A DNA stretch of 7,954 nucleotides from an uncultured Peptococcaceae bacterium (GCA_958451915.1 CAUDRX010000100.1:1-7954); one strand, 5' to 3'; positions 1 through 7,282 are shown, counted from the stretch's first letter. Program-made: numbers and translations. The notes: generated by a model not told the origin, from the letters alone.

Positions 1-3000
1 GCCGAGGGTGGAGACTGGGGTGTTGTACCAGCTGTCGGCGGCGACATCGGTGTAGGCATTGCTGCGGGTCCAGTTCTCAGTGCGCGCTTCATCGGTCAGC
101 AGACGATAGAAGATGGTGGCCACTTCGGCACGGGTGATATTGCCCTGTGGCTTGACTGGCCAGAGGGATTCATCGTCGGTCTTTTCACCGGTGCGGTAGT
201 CTTCTGGGTAACCGACGATGTAGGAGAAGTGGTCTTCTACGTTCAGATCCGGGGTGTCTTCATTGCCGCCGCCACCAGGGATCCAGCCACCACCGCCACC
301 TGGGTTGTCCGGTTCTTCCTTGCCAATGATATTGGTAAAGGTCCTGGCTGCTGCTTCGTCGTCCGCATCCACGGAGCTGTCATAGCTGACGCTTTCGATC
401 TGAAGCGCACCATCTTCATCTTTGCCGACGGTCACAGTGACCGTCAGCTTGTGATCGTCGTAGGTCATGTTATCCGCATCGCCCTTGTTCTCGGTGATGG
501 TGTAGACATATTCACCCGTCTGAGTGAAGGTGATATCGCCAAAGCTTGCAGCGGCTGTATTGCTGCCATCCGCAGGCTTGGAAATGGTGATGGAGCGCTG
601 CTCGCTCCCATCGGCGGCCTCAGGCATTGGCGTCCCGGTTGCAGCTGCAATGGTGAAGGTAAAGTCTTCGCCATCCGGCCAATCGCCGCCCGTCACTTCC
701 TTGGTGACAGCCATTTCACCTTTCGTGCCCAATGTCACGCTGCTACCCGATGTGCGGGTATTGGTGATCGCTACGTTTTGTGTGCCGTTTTCACCGGCAG
801 TGACCGTCACCGATCCTGTTGGATGCCCATCTACAGCATAAGTCACATCAAAGGCATTGCCTGGATCGCTCTCTTCGATCTTCAGCTGAACATTAGCCGG
901 CACATTGAGATCGATCGTTTGACCATCTTTGATCTCAAGGACTGTCTGATGCGCTGTATCGAATACCAGTGGCTGATCACTGCCGCTGACAGTGATCGCG
1001 CCCCCATGGAAATTGCCATCCACAACGGTCAGGCGGACTTGATAGGCATCGTCTTTATCGCTTTCCACAGTGCTCTCCACATGCTTGGTGATCGTCACGT
1101 TGCCAGGCGACTGCAGCTTATCCCCCACGGTGACAAGCGTGGTACCAGAGAAGAGATTATTGAGTGACTGGTTGGTCAAATCCTGTTTCGAACTGCCGTT
1201 TGCCGTTGTATCATGATCGGTCTGGGTGATGTTCAATCGGCCCCAATCGCTCTCATAGCTCAAGACCGTCGCACCTTCAGGGGTCGCCGGTCCATACTCA
1301 AGGATCAGATCCTCCGCATCATAAGACAGTGCCATCTCTCCACCAGCATTCTGCCAAACGGCGCCATCCGGGTAGCTGTCACTGGTCTGCAGGGTTGCGG
1401 TGATATCGTGCAGGGAGGCATCAATACCATCGTCAACGGCAAACTGCACCATACTCTTAACGACCTTGCCAACGCCCAACGTGACAGTGATGTCATCATC
1501 TGCGGTACCCGCATCGACATGCACACCACTGTTATCCACCACGACCGCAATGGCCTGTGGGTTGATCTTGTAGTCTGCTGGCGCAGCCGTTTCAACAAGG
1601 TAGTATTCGCCAAGCGGGATGCCCATCATCGCATTTGCACCAGGAACGGTCTGGTCTTCAGTAAGTGGATACTGCGCCTGAGTTGTCACTGTTTGAACCG
1701 GCTGGTCGGCATCATACTTCTTTGTCCAGCCGCCATCACCAGCGACCGTCAGATCCTCTTGTCTGTACAAGGCAAACGTAGCATCTGCGAGTGCCTGGGA
1801 GCCATCTTCGTTGGTCTTCTGTACCAACAGGCGATTGTTGATGTTTGGTGCATAGAGGGTGACCGCGAAGTCACGAGTGAAAGAGTTTGCTTTCAACTGA
1901 TAAGTATTGTTTTCGTTGATCTCTTCCAGAGTATCTGCGGTCGTATAGAAGTACGCCCCGGTGTATTCACCATTGCCATCCTTCATCCAAGCATATTCTG
2001 TGATATCGCCTGGCAGGTTGTCGATGTCGGCATAGTAACGATTGCAGCTGTCTGGCTTAAATTCATAAACCCCTTCGAGCTCAGTGTCGCTCTTCATCGC
2101 TGCCGCAACTTCTTGCAGGGCTTCGATGCCTGTTTTCTCAGAGAATTGCCAGCCATTGATGGCGTCGCCATAAACGATCGGACAAGTCTCTACGGAATCA
2201 CCATATTCGATGTTAGGATCATCGGTCTTGAAGACTGCTACAAGGATCTTACCCTCATCGATATCACGATTAATATTGTTGATATCTTGGATCATACGCT
2301 TTCCATCCACCGGGGTTGTATTGGCGATGGCACGTACTTTTGCCATGGCATAAGCGCCGGTGTCCCATGCATTGTCGGAAAGCAGGAGCTTGGAATCTTG
2401 CCCCGACTTGCTTTGCTGCAATCGAAGATGGATGTCGCCAGCACTGCGATAACCATCTGGCACGTCGACCTCTCTCAGCACATAGTTCGTTCCCTTGAGA
2501 TCACTCAACGGCAGGGTCTTGCCATCCGGATAACGGAAGATGAACGTGCCATCCGGACCAGTGGTCCCGGTCGCGATCAATATTTCCTGGTCATTATCAG
2601 TCTGATAGAGTTCGTACTTTGCATCTGGCACAGGTTCTCCATCCTGATCGACCTTTTCCAGGGTGCTCTCAGGGGTGGTGACGAGGTTGAACTTCAGACG
2701 CATGTTGGAGTCGGTGTTGCCACGTTCCAGGTAGAAGAAATCCATCGTGTGATAGGTTTCATCCGCGAAGGTACTGTCGTTCCAGGTTGTTTTATCTTCT
2801 GCATTAGCTGCTTCAAAAGCTTGTTTCAATGTAGTCGTGCTATAGACGGTCTCACCATAATCCGGCTGACCATTACTGTTTGCGCCTGTCGCGCTATCCT
2901 CGAAAACAGTGATGTCCCCATCGGAGAAGTCGATATAGACCGAAGTCGCATTGTGGATCCCACCAAGGTCAGCCACGAGCACATCATCGATGTAGATCCA

Positions 3001-3840
3001 GACGTCGTCATCCCCGGAGAAAGAATAGGTAATCGGCATGTCTTCCGTCGTTGTTGGAGACATCCCACCTTCCGGCTGCTGGAAACGGGTGTCCATATGG
3101 ATGCCAAAGTAGTGGTTGATGAAATTATTGAGGGAATCTACATGCCCACTCTGATTATTTGAATCAGCTTTTTGGACAAGATCTCCATTAGCAGATTCAT
3201 CAAATACCTGAGCGCCCGTATTGAATGGGAAGAACTGCCCATTTGGTGACTGCCCCCCTGCGTAAACACCCCAGGTGTCATAGAGCTTGAAGGCATTGGT
3301 AGCTTCATCATACTCGGCAAAGTTCTGCTGGCTATTGTAATAGAAATAGCCTTCCTCATCCTGCTGGAGCAAGCCGCCGACGTTCAGATAGGACTGCTTA
3401 CCAGTTCTGTCCGCACCATCAAACAGGTAACTGAGCGACCCCCCCTCACCTTTTTGCGTAGCATCAATATAATTCAGCTTAGGATAACCATCCACCAAAG
3501 TATTGCTCACGATGCCAGTAAATGGTTTTGCAGATTCGGTCCAATAGTTAATGTTCGCGGGATTATCTGACGCGTCCCCCATCCCTTGACCAAATTTCAG
3601 GACATGTCCGTCATCAATCCCATCGTCAGTTGTGCCGGCATCCGGATCAGTATCCGCCGGATCCAACCAATAGTCAAACAGATCGAGGGTGATCCCTTCA
3701 GGATACTGTTCGTAACGGTCGCCCAAAGGGATCACATGATCGCTCACTTCCGCTTCGGCGGCTGTGGGCATCGCCGGAAGCATCGTGATGAACATGGCTA
3801 GTGTCATCCAGACAGCCAGCCATCGTTTTGCTTTTCTCAT
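1..3840 (-). CDS. Large modular SLH-anchored surface adhesin (fibro-slime, SpaA-like and isopeptide domains), 3' end outside window
   Basis: The frame from ATG at 3840 has no stop down to base 1, giving 1,280 codons and continuing beyond the window. Residues 1 to about 30 form a signal peptide (RKAKR, a hydrophobic stretch, then a TAAEAE cleavage region), so the protein is exported. Residues about 190-390 match a fibro-slime/PA14-like domain: HYFGIHMDTRF at 243-253, SGDDDVWIYIDD near 275-286, LGGIH at 292-296 and FFYLERG at 368-374. SpaA/Cna-B-like domains follow at about 393-480 (K396, E457) and 661-780 (K675, E750), flanking an unassigned region at 481-660. A DUF5979/DUF7601-like domain spans about 914-1029 (K919, N1027). 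A Spy0128-like pilin isopeptide domain spans about 1041-1172 (K1047, E1117, N1170). A GGGGGWIPGGGG linker leads to an SLH repeat (about 1201-1255, ending NITRAEVATIFYRLLTD) and the start of a second one (AYTDVAADSWYN). Family knowledge says SLH repeats bind wall polymers and isopeptides stiffen stalks. An adhesive role is inference; the ligand is unknown. Confidence 0.9.
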   Translation of the reverse strand, partial: MRKAKRWLAVWMTLAMFITMLPAMPTAAEAEVSDHVIPLGDRYEQYPEGITLDLFDYWLDPADTDPDAGTTDDGIDDGHVLKFGQGMGDASDNPANINYWTESAKPFTGIVSNTLVDGYPKLNYIDATQKGEGGSLSYLFDGADRTGKQSYLNVGGLLQQDEEGYFYYNSQQNFAEYDEATNAFKLYDTWGVYAGGQSPNGQFFPFNTGAQVFDESANGDLVQKADSNNQSGHVDSLNNFINHYFGIHMDTRFQQPEGGMSPTTTEDMPITYSFSGDDDVWIYIDDVLVADLGGIHNATSVYIDFSDGDITVFEDSATGANSNGQPDYGETVYSTTTLKQAFEAANAEDKTTWNDSTFADETYHTMDFFYLERGNTDSNMRLKFNLVTTPESTLEKVDQDGEPVPDAKYELYQTDNDQEILIATGTTGPDGTFIFRYPDGKTLPLSDLKGTNYVLREVDVPDGYRSAGDIHLRLQQSKSGQDSKLLLSDNAWDTGAYAMAKVRAIANTTPVDGKRMIQDINNINRDIDEGKILVAVFKTDDPNIEYGDSVETCPIVYGDAINGWQFSEKTGIEALQEVAAAMKSDTELEGVYEFKPDSCNRYYADIDNLPGDITEYAWMKDGNGEYTGAYFYTTADTLEEINENNTYQLKANSFTRDFAVTLYAPNINNRLLVQKTNEDGSQALADATFALYRQEDLTVAGDGGWTKKYDADQPVQTVTTQAQYPLTEDQTVPGANAMMGIPLGEYYLVETAAPADYKINPQAIAVVVDNSGVHVDAGTADDDITVTLGVGKVVKSMVQFAVDDGIDASLHDITATLQTSDSYPDGAVWQNAGGEMALSYDAEDLILEYGPATPEGATVLSYESDWGRLNITQTDHDTTANGSSKQDLTNQSLNNLFSGTTLVTVGDKLQSPGNVTITKHVESTVESDKDDAYQVRLTVVDGNFHGGAITVSGSDQPLVFDTAHQTVLEIKDGQTIDLNVPANVQLKIEESDPGNAFDVTYAVDGHPTGSVTVTAGENGTQNVAITNTRTSGSSVTLGTKGEMAVTKEVTGGDWPDGEDFTFTIAAATGTPMPEAADGSEQRSITISKPADGSNTAAASFGDITFTQTGEYVYTITENKGDADNMTYDDHKLTVTVTVGKDEDGALQIESVSYDSSVDADDEAAARTFTNIIGKEEPDNPGGGGGWIPGGGGNEDTPDLNVEDHFSYIVGYPEDYRTGEKTDDESLWPVKPQGNITRAEVATIFYRLLTDEARTENWTRSNAYTDVAADSWYNTPVSTLG

Positions 3841-3848
3841 TCTTTTCA

Positions 3849-3854
3849 CTCCTT
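3849..3854 (-). promoter_or_regulatory. Ribosome binding site of the surface protein gene
   Basis: AAGGAG stands 8 bases upstream of ATG 3840. Together with the signal peptide that starts at this Met, it fixes the start codon. Confidence 0.85.
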
Positions 3855-3864
3855 GTTTTTTATT

Positions 3865-3920
3865 ACAGCGCATTTTTGCACGTAATAGTCATTATGTCAT
3901 ATCGTGCGAAAATGCTCTGT
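3865..3920 (-). promoter_or_regulatory. Long imperfect hairpin filling the 5' leader of the surface protein gene
   Basis: The arms 3920-3903 (ACAGAGCATTTTCGCACG in the transcript sense) and 3882-3865 (CGTGCAAAAATGCGCTGT) can pair at 16 of 18 positions across a 20-base loop. With a start site predicted near 3922, the hairpin would begin at about the second transcribed base and end about 10 bases before the Shine-Dalgarno, which stays unpaired. The 3' side runs into an A-rich stretch, not a U-tract, so it is not an intrinsic terminator. A 5' stabilising stem, a protein-binding site in RNA, or a DNA operator would all fit. The pairing is seen; the role is unknown. Confidence 0.6.
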
Positions 3921-3928
3921 TAATAATT

Positions 3929-3957
3929 ATTGTAACACACTAGGTCATATAAAGCAA
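3929..3957 (-). promoter_or_regulatory. Probable sigma-A promoter of the surface protein gene
   Basis: A -35 element TTGCTT (3957-3952) and a -10 element TACAAT (3934-3929) are separated by exactly 17 bases, predicting a start near 3922 and a leader of about 82 bases. A perfect TTGACA lies just upstream (3972-3967), but its best-spaced -10 partner (TATGAC, 17 bases on) is poor; it could be a weak overlapping promoter. The heptamer ATATGAC occurs between the hexamers (3950-3944) and again in the leader (3902-3896). Confidence 0.6.
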
Positions 3958-4126
3958 ATGATCGCCTGTCAAAAAGATCAGGGCGGTTTTTTGTGCCATT
4001 TACACAACGTTCGTCGGGGGGATCCAAAGGCGCTTCACGAAAATATCGCACAGATCGTGTCCCCCAGGCAGGAAGATCTCGCAGCCAGCAACTGCACATA
4101 ATCTCATTTTTGTCCGATCAGCATGC
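3954..4126 (-). ncRNA. Candidate structured RNA downstream of aspS, possibly 6S-like (strand uncertain)
   Basis: The stretch folds on itself as a rod. Paired segments, from the outside in, are 4126-4124/3956-3954, 4120-4115/3964-3959, 4112-4107/3975-3970, 4103-4099/3980-3976 (one G-U), 4098-4094/3996-3992, then an open middle of about 28 and 20 bases, then 4065-4060/4022-4017 (GGGGGA/TCCCCC) and an apical 4059-4055/4040-4036. A closing stem, a large central bubble, an apical stem and a length of about 173 bases resemble 6S RNA, which sequesters sigma-70-type RNA polymerase. In Bacillus subtilis the 6S-1 gene lies next to aspS, which is why I raise this identity. Against it, I see no convincing promoter at the right edge, no clear U-tract at the left, and I could not match conserved bubble bases. 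The minus strand is favoured by the one wobble pair and by synteny; a TATAAA at 3948-3953 could serve the plus strand instead. Confidence 0.28.
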
Positions 4127-4131
4127 AGCGC

Positions 4132-4182
4132 AAAATAAAAAATGCCTCCGGCACACTGCACGCTGGCAGTGTGCCGAAGGCA
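4132..4182 (-). terminator. Intrinsic terminator of the hisS-aspS operon
   Basis: Arms at 4182-4166 and 4159-4143 (GCAGTGTGCCGAAGGCA on the plus strand for the right arm) form a 17-bp stem with one mismatch and a 6-base loop. In the aspS direction it is followed at once by TTTTTTATTTT. It begins 15 bases after the aspS stop. The plus strand also has seven Ts (4193-4199) beyond the stem, but 10 bases away, so termination in that direction would be weaker. Confidence 0.92.
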
Positions 4183-4197
4183 TATGGAATCGTTTTT

Positions 4198-6009
4198 TTA
4201 TTCTGCGTCGGCTGCTTTTTCTTTGTCTTTTTCCTTGACATCGAGCTTGATGTGGAGTTCACGCAGCTGCTTGCGGTCGACAGCAGATGGCGCATCAGCC
4301 ATAAGATCGGCGCCGTTCTGAGTCTTAGGGAAGGCAATGACATCACGGATGGTGTCACGGCCAAGCATGAGCATGAGCATACGGTCGATGCCGATGGCCA
4401 GGCCGCCATGTGGTGGCGCACCGTATTCGAAAGCATCGAGCAGCATGCTGAAGCGTTCGCGATAGACTTCTTCGGAGAGGCCGAGAAGATCGAACATCTT
4501 CTCCTGCAGTTCGCGGTCATGGATACGGATGGAACCGCCGCCGAGTTCGACACCATTCAATACGATGTCGTAAGCACGGGAACGGATCTTATCAAGCTGA
4601 TCGCCGTACTTTTCGAGGTCTTCTTCGATCGGTGCGGTGAAAGGATGGTGCATGGCGGTGTAACGCTTTTCTTCTTCGCTCCATTCGAAGAGTGGGAATT
4701 CGGTGACCCAGAGCAGGTTGTACTTGCTCTCATCGATGAGATTGCGCTTGCGGGCAAGCTCGAGGCGCAGATGGCCAAGGCTGTCGTTGACGACCTTGAA
4801 GCTGTCGGCGCCAAAGAAGATCACGTCGCCGACTTCGGCGTTGGTCGCTTCACAGATCTTTTTGACCATGTCATCGGAGAGGAACTTGGTGATCGGCGAT
4901 TTGATGCCGCCGTCTGGCTGCATGACGAAGTAAGCGAGGCCTTTGGCGCCGTAAATAGCCACATATTTGCCGAGGGCATCGAGCTCACGACGGCTGAGGT
5001 CGGCCATGCCTTTGGCATTGATGGCCTTGACGGTACCGCCGTTCTCGAGAGCCTGGTCGAAGACCTTGAAGCCGCATCCGCCTGCGACAACATCGGAGAG
5101 TTCGATCAGCTCGAGACCGAAGCGGGTATCAGGCTTGTCAGAACCATAGCGGCTCATGGCTTCTGCCCAGGTCATGCGTGGCAGCGGCAGCGGGATATCG
5201 ACGCCAAGCACTTCTTTGAAAGCGTGCGCCACCATCTGTTCGGTGAGGGTCATGACTTCGTCTTCATCAACGAAGCTCATCTCGAGGTCGAGCTGGGTAA
5301 ACTCAGGCTGACGATCGGCACGCAGGTCTTCATCGCGGAAGCAGCGAGCGACCTGGAAATACTTTTCGATGCCGCTGACCATGAGCAGCTGTTTGTACTG
5401 CTGCGGAGACTGTGGCAGGGCATAGAATTCACCGGCATTGAGGCGGCTTGGCACGAGGAAGTCGCGGGCGCCTTCCGGAGTGCTGCGCATGAGGATCGGG
5501 GTCTCGATCTCCCAGAAACCACGCTGGTCAAGATAATCACGCACACTCTTTAAGACCTGGTGGCGCATCTGCAGGTTCTTCTGCATGACTGGACGGCGCA
5601 GGTCGAGGTAACGGTATTTGAGACGGATGTTCTCGTCGACATCGGTGTCGTCAACGAGGGCGTATGGCGGTGTTTTAGCAGCATTGTAGACGATGAGTTC
5701 GGTGCAGATGACATCGATCTGACCGGTCTTGAGCTTAGGGTTTTCCATCCCTTCCGGACGAGGGCGGACGGTGCCGCGAACGCCAAGAACGTATTCACTG
5801 CGGATGTGTTCAGCCTGGGCGAAGACATCTGCGTCGCAGAGTTCTGGGTTGACGGTGACCTGAACGATGCCTGAGCGGTCGCGCAGGTCGATGAAGATAA
5901 CGCCGCCATGGTCACGGCGTTTCTGGACCCAGCCGGTGACAATGATCTCTTCACCGACGTTGTCAATGGACAGTTCGGTGCAATAATGGGTTCTCTTTAA
6001 CGGTAACAT
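4198..6009 (-). CDS. aspS: Aspartyl-tRNA synthetase (class II, bacterial type)
   Basis: The 603-residue product attaches aspartate to tRNA-Asp in the cytoplasm using ATP; the length is normal for bacterial AspRS (about 590). An N-terminal OB-fold anticodon-binding domain covers about 1-105 (GWVQKRRDHGGVIFIDLRD at 26-44). The class II catalytic core follows: motif 1 region WEIETPILMRSTPEGARDF (166-184), QSPQQYKQLLM (200-210), motif 2 FRDEDLRADRQPEFTQ (224-239) and motif 3 GLAIGIDRMLMLMLG (536-550). The bacterial GAD insertion lies at about 290-430. The tail is short and charged (KEKDKEKAADAE). His34 sits where discriminating enzymes have Leu, which suggests a non-discriminating enzyme also making Asp-tRNA-Asn. 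It lies 9 bases after hisS and is evidently co-transcribed with it, ending at a strong terminator. Confidence 0.97.
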   Translation of the reverse strand: MLPLKRTHYCTELSIDNVGEEIIVTGWVQKRRDHGGVIFIDLRDRSGIVQVTVNPELCDADVFAQAEHIRSEYVLGVRGTVRPRPEGMENPKLKTGQIDVICTELIVYNAAKTPPYALVDDTDVDENIRLKYRYLDLRRPVMQKNLQMRHQVLKSVRDYLDQRGFWEIETPILMRSTPEGARDFLVPSRLNAGEFYALPQSPQQYKQLLMVSGIEKYFQVARCFRDEDLRADRQPEFTQLDLEMSFVDEDEVMTLTEQMVAHAFKEVLGVDIPLPLPRMTWAEAMSRYGSDKPDTRFGLELIELSDVVAGGCGFKVFDQALENGGTVKAINAKGMADLSRRELDALGKYVAIYGAKGLAYFVMQPDGGIKSPITKFLSDDMVKKICEATNAEVGDVIFFGADSFKVVNDSLGHLRLELARKRNLIDESKYNLLWVTEFPLFEWSEEEKRYTAMHHPFTAPIEEDLEKYGDQLDKIRSRAYDIVLNGVELGGGSIRIHDRELQEKMFDLLGLSEEVYRERFSMLLDAFEYGAPPHGGLAIGIDRMLMLMLGRDTIRDVIAFPKTQNGADLMADAPSAVDRKQLRELHIKLDVKEKDKEKAADAE

Positions 6010-6016
6010 ATTCTGA

Positions 6017-6020
6017 CCTC
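6017..6020 (-). promoter_or_regulatory. aspS ribosome binding site overlapping the hisS stop codon
   Basis: The sequence TGAGGTCAGAATATG contains the hisS stop TGA (6021-6019), a GAGG Shine-Dalgarno (6020-6017) sharing two bases with it, and the aspS ATG at 6009 after a 7-base spacer. Ribosomes finishing hisS would sit on the aspS initiation site, so translational coupling is likely. Confidence 0.75.
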
Positions 6021-7272
6021 ACTTTATAACATTCATGATATCTGCAAAAGGAATGGTTTCCTGGGAACTTTCCAGCATGTTGCGCACAACGGCGGTGCCG
6101 TTTGCCAGCTCGTCATCACCGATGATGATGGCATAACGGGCGTTGTTCTTGTCCGCGGTCTTCATCTGCGCCTTGACGCTCTTGGAGAGGTAATCGGTCT
6201 CAACGATAAGACCTTGCTGGCGCAGGTCGTGCACAAGCTTAAAGCAGACTTCTTTGGCTGCTTCACCGAGGGGCGCGACATAAACATCGATGTCCTGCTT
6301 GACCGGCAGTTCGATGCCCTCTTCTTCGATCGTCAGGAGCACACGTTCCATGCCAGCGGCAAATCCCATGCCCGGGATGTCATCGCCGCCGATCTCACTG
6401 ACGAGCTTATTGTAACGGCCGCCGCCGCAGATGGCATTCTGCTGACTGCCAACTTTGTTCATGATGACTTCGAAAGCAGTCTGGGTATAGTAATCAAGCC
6501 CCCGCACGAGGGTGGTGTCGACCTCATACTGGATGCCAACGCTCTGGAGATACGCGCAGACTTTTTCAAAGTGCGCCTTGCAATCGTCGCAGGCATACTC
6601 AAGGGTGGTCGGTGCCTTGGCAGCAACAGCCTTGCAGCCTTCTTCCTTGCAGTCAAGGAGACGCAGCGGGTTCTTTTCAAGACGCTCCAGGCAGGTTGGG
6701 CAGAGCTGATCCCTGTACTGGCTGAAGTAATCCTTCAGCGCCTGCTGATAACGTGGACGGCAGTGGTCGCAGCCAACAGTGTTGATGAGCACGCTCAGGC
6801 TTTTAAGTCCGAGCTGGCTGAAAAGATCGACGGCAAAGGTGATGACTTCCGCATCAACAAGCGGGTCGGCGCTGCCGAGCACCTCGCAGCCGAACTGGTG
6901 GAACTGACGATAGCGGCCAGCCTGTGGCTGGTCATAGCGGAACATTGGACCGGTGTAGTAGAGCTTAACTGGCAGTGACTGACTGAACAGCTTATTTTCA
7001 ACGAATGCGCGGACCGTCCCGGCGGTGCCTTCCGGACGCAGAGTCACATGGCGCAGCCCTTTGTCCTCGAAAGAATACATCTCCTTCGAGACAATGTCCG
7101 AAGTCTCGCCGACACTGCGCAGGAACAGCTCCGTGTGTTCAAAGATCGGCGTGCGGATCTCTTTGTAATGGTATTTCGCGAACAGCTCGCGGAGCAGGCC
7201 CTCGAGATATTGCCATTTTTCTACCTCGCCTGGCAGAAAATCATTGGTCCCTCTCGGTTTGGTTGTAAGCAT
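6019..7272 (-). CDS. hisS: Histidyl-tRNA synthetase (class II)
   Basis: The 417-residue product charges tRNA-His with histidine in the cytoplasm, normally as a homodimer. The start at ATG 7272 gives the usual family N-terminus MLTTKPRGTNDFLPGE and has a GGAGG upstream; an in-frame GTG at 7317 would add 15 residues, falls in a hairpin loop and lacks a ribosome binding site. Motif 2 is FRYDQPQAGRYRQFHQFGCE (111-130). The histidine-specific motifs are LVRGLDYYTQTAFE (255-268, catalytic Arg257) and AICGGGRYNKL (280-290). Motif 3 is GMGFAAGMERVLL (301-313). A C-terminal anticodon-binding domain spans about 325-417. The insertion between motif 2 and the histidine motifs has eight cysteines in four pairs (168/171, 191/194, 208/213, 228/231), a possible zinc site. 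It has its own promoter and precedes aspS by 9 bases. Confidence 0.97.
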   Translation of the reverse strand: MLTTKPRGTNDFLPGEVEKWQYLEGLLRELFAKYHYKEIRTPIFEHTELFLRSVGETSDIVSKEMYSFEDKGLRHVTLRPEGTAGTVRAFVENKLFSQSLPVKLYYTGPMFRYDQPQAGRYRQFHQFGCEVLGSADPLVDAEVITFAVDLFSQLGLKSLSVLINTVGCDHCRPRYQQALKDYFSQYRDQLCPTCLERLEKNPLRLLDCKEEGCKAVAAKAPTTLEYACDDCKAHFEKVCAYLQSVGIQYEVDTTLVRGLDYYTQTAFEVIMNKVGSQQNAICGGGRYNKLVSEIGGDDIPGMGFAAGMERVLLTIEEEGIELPVKQDIDVYVAPLGEAAKEVCFKLVHDLRQQGLIVETDYLSKSVKAQMKTADKNNARYAIIIGDDELANGTAVVRNMLESSQETIPFADIMNVIK

Positions 7273-7282
7273 AAGATCTTGG

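Larger units (their letters stand above)
3841..4197. other. Intergenic region between aspS and the surface protein gene
   Basis: This 357-base gap has no convincing protein gene. Going with transcription from the right it holds the aspS terminator, a self-complementary stretch that may be a structured RNA, the surface gene promoter, its leader hairpin and its ribosome binding site. The short reading frames on either strand lack a good ribosome binding site or recognisable protein features. Confidence 0.7.

Noticed and set aside
1213..3162. A 649-codon open frame on the plus strand, and another at 229-1167, opposite the surface protein gene
   Set aside because: Both lie in codon register with the minus-strand gene and their translations are low in sense: no recognisable domain, no good ribosome binding site. 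The minus-strand frame has a signal peptide and clear domains throughout, so these are antisense shadows.
3970..3994. A CAAAAA...TTTTTTG inverted repeat as a plus-strand terminator
   Set aside because: The arms are only A/T and the GC-rich part is unpaired; no gene ends here on that strand.
3904..4101. Small plus-strand frame of 65 codons in the intergenic region
   Set aside because: No promoter-ribosome binding site combination, and its start lies within the surface gene leader hairpin; the product resembles nothing I know.
4000..4107. Small minus-strand frame starting at 4107 (about 35 codons, MRLCAVAGCEIFLPGG...)
   Set aside because: No good ribosome binding site, no recognisable features, and it sits within the self-complementary RNA candidate.
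4123..5553. A 476-codon plus-strand frame opposite aspS, and 6214-6978 opposite hisS
   Set aside because: They mirror strongly conserved synthetase genes and show no protein family features of their own.
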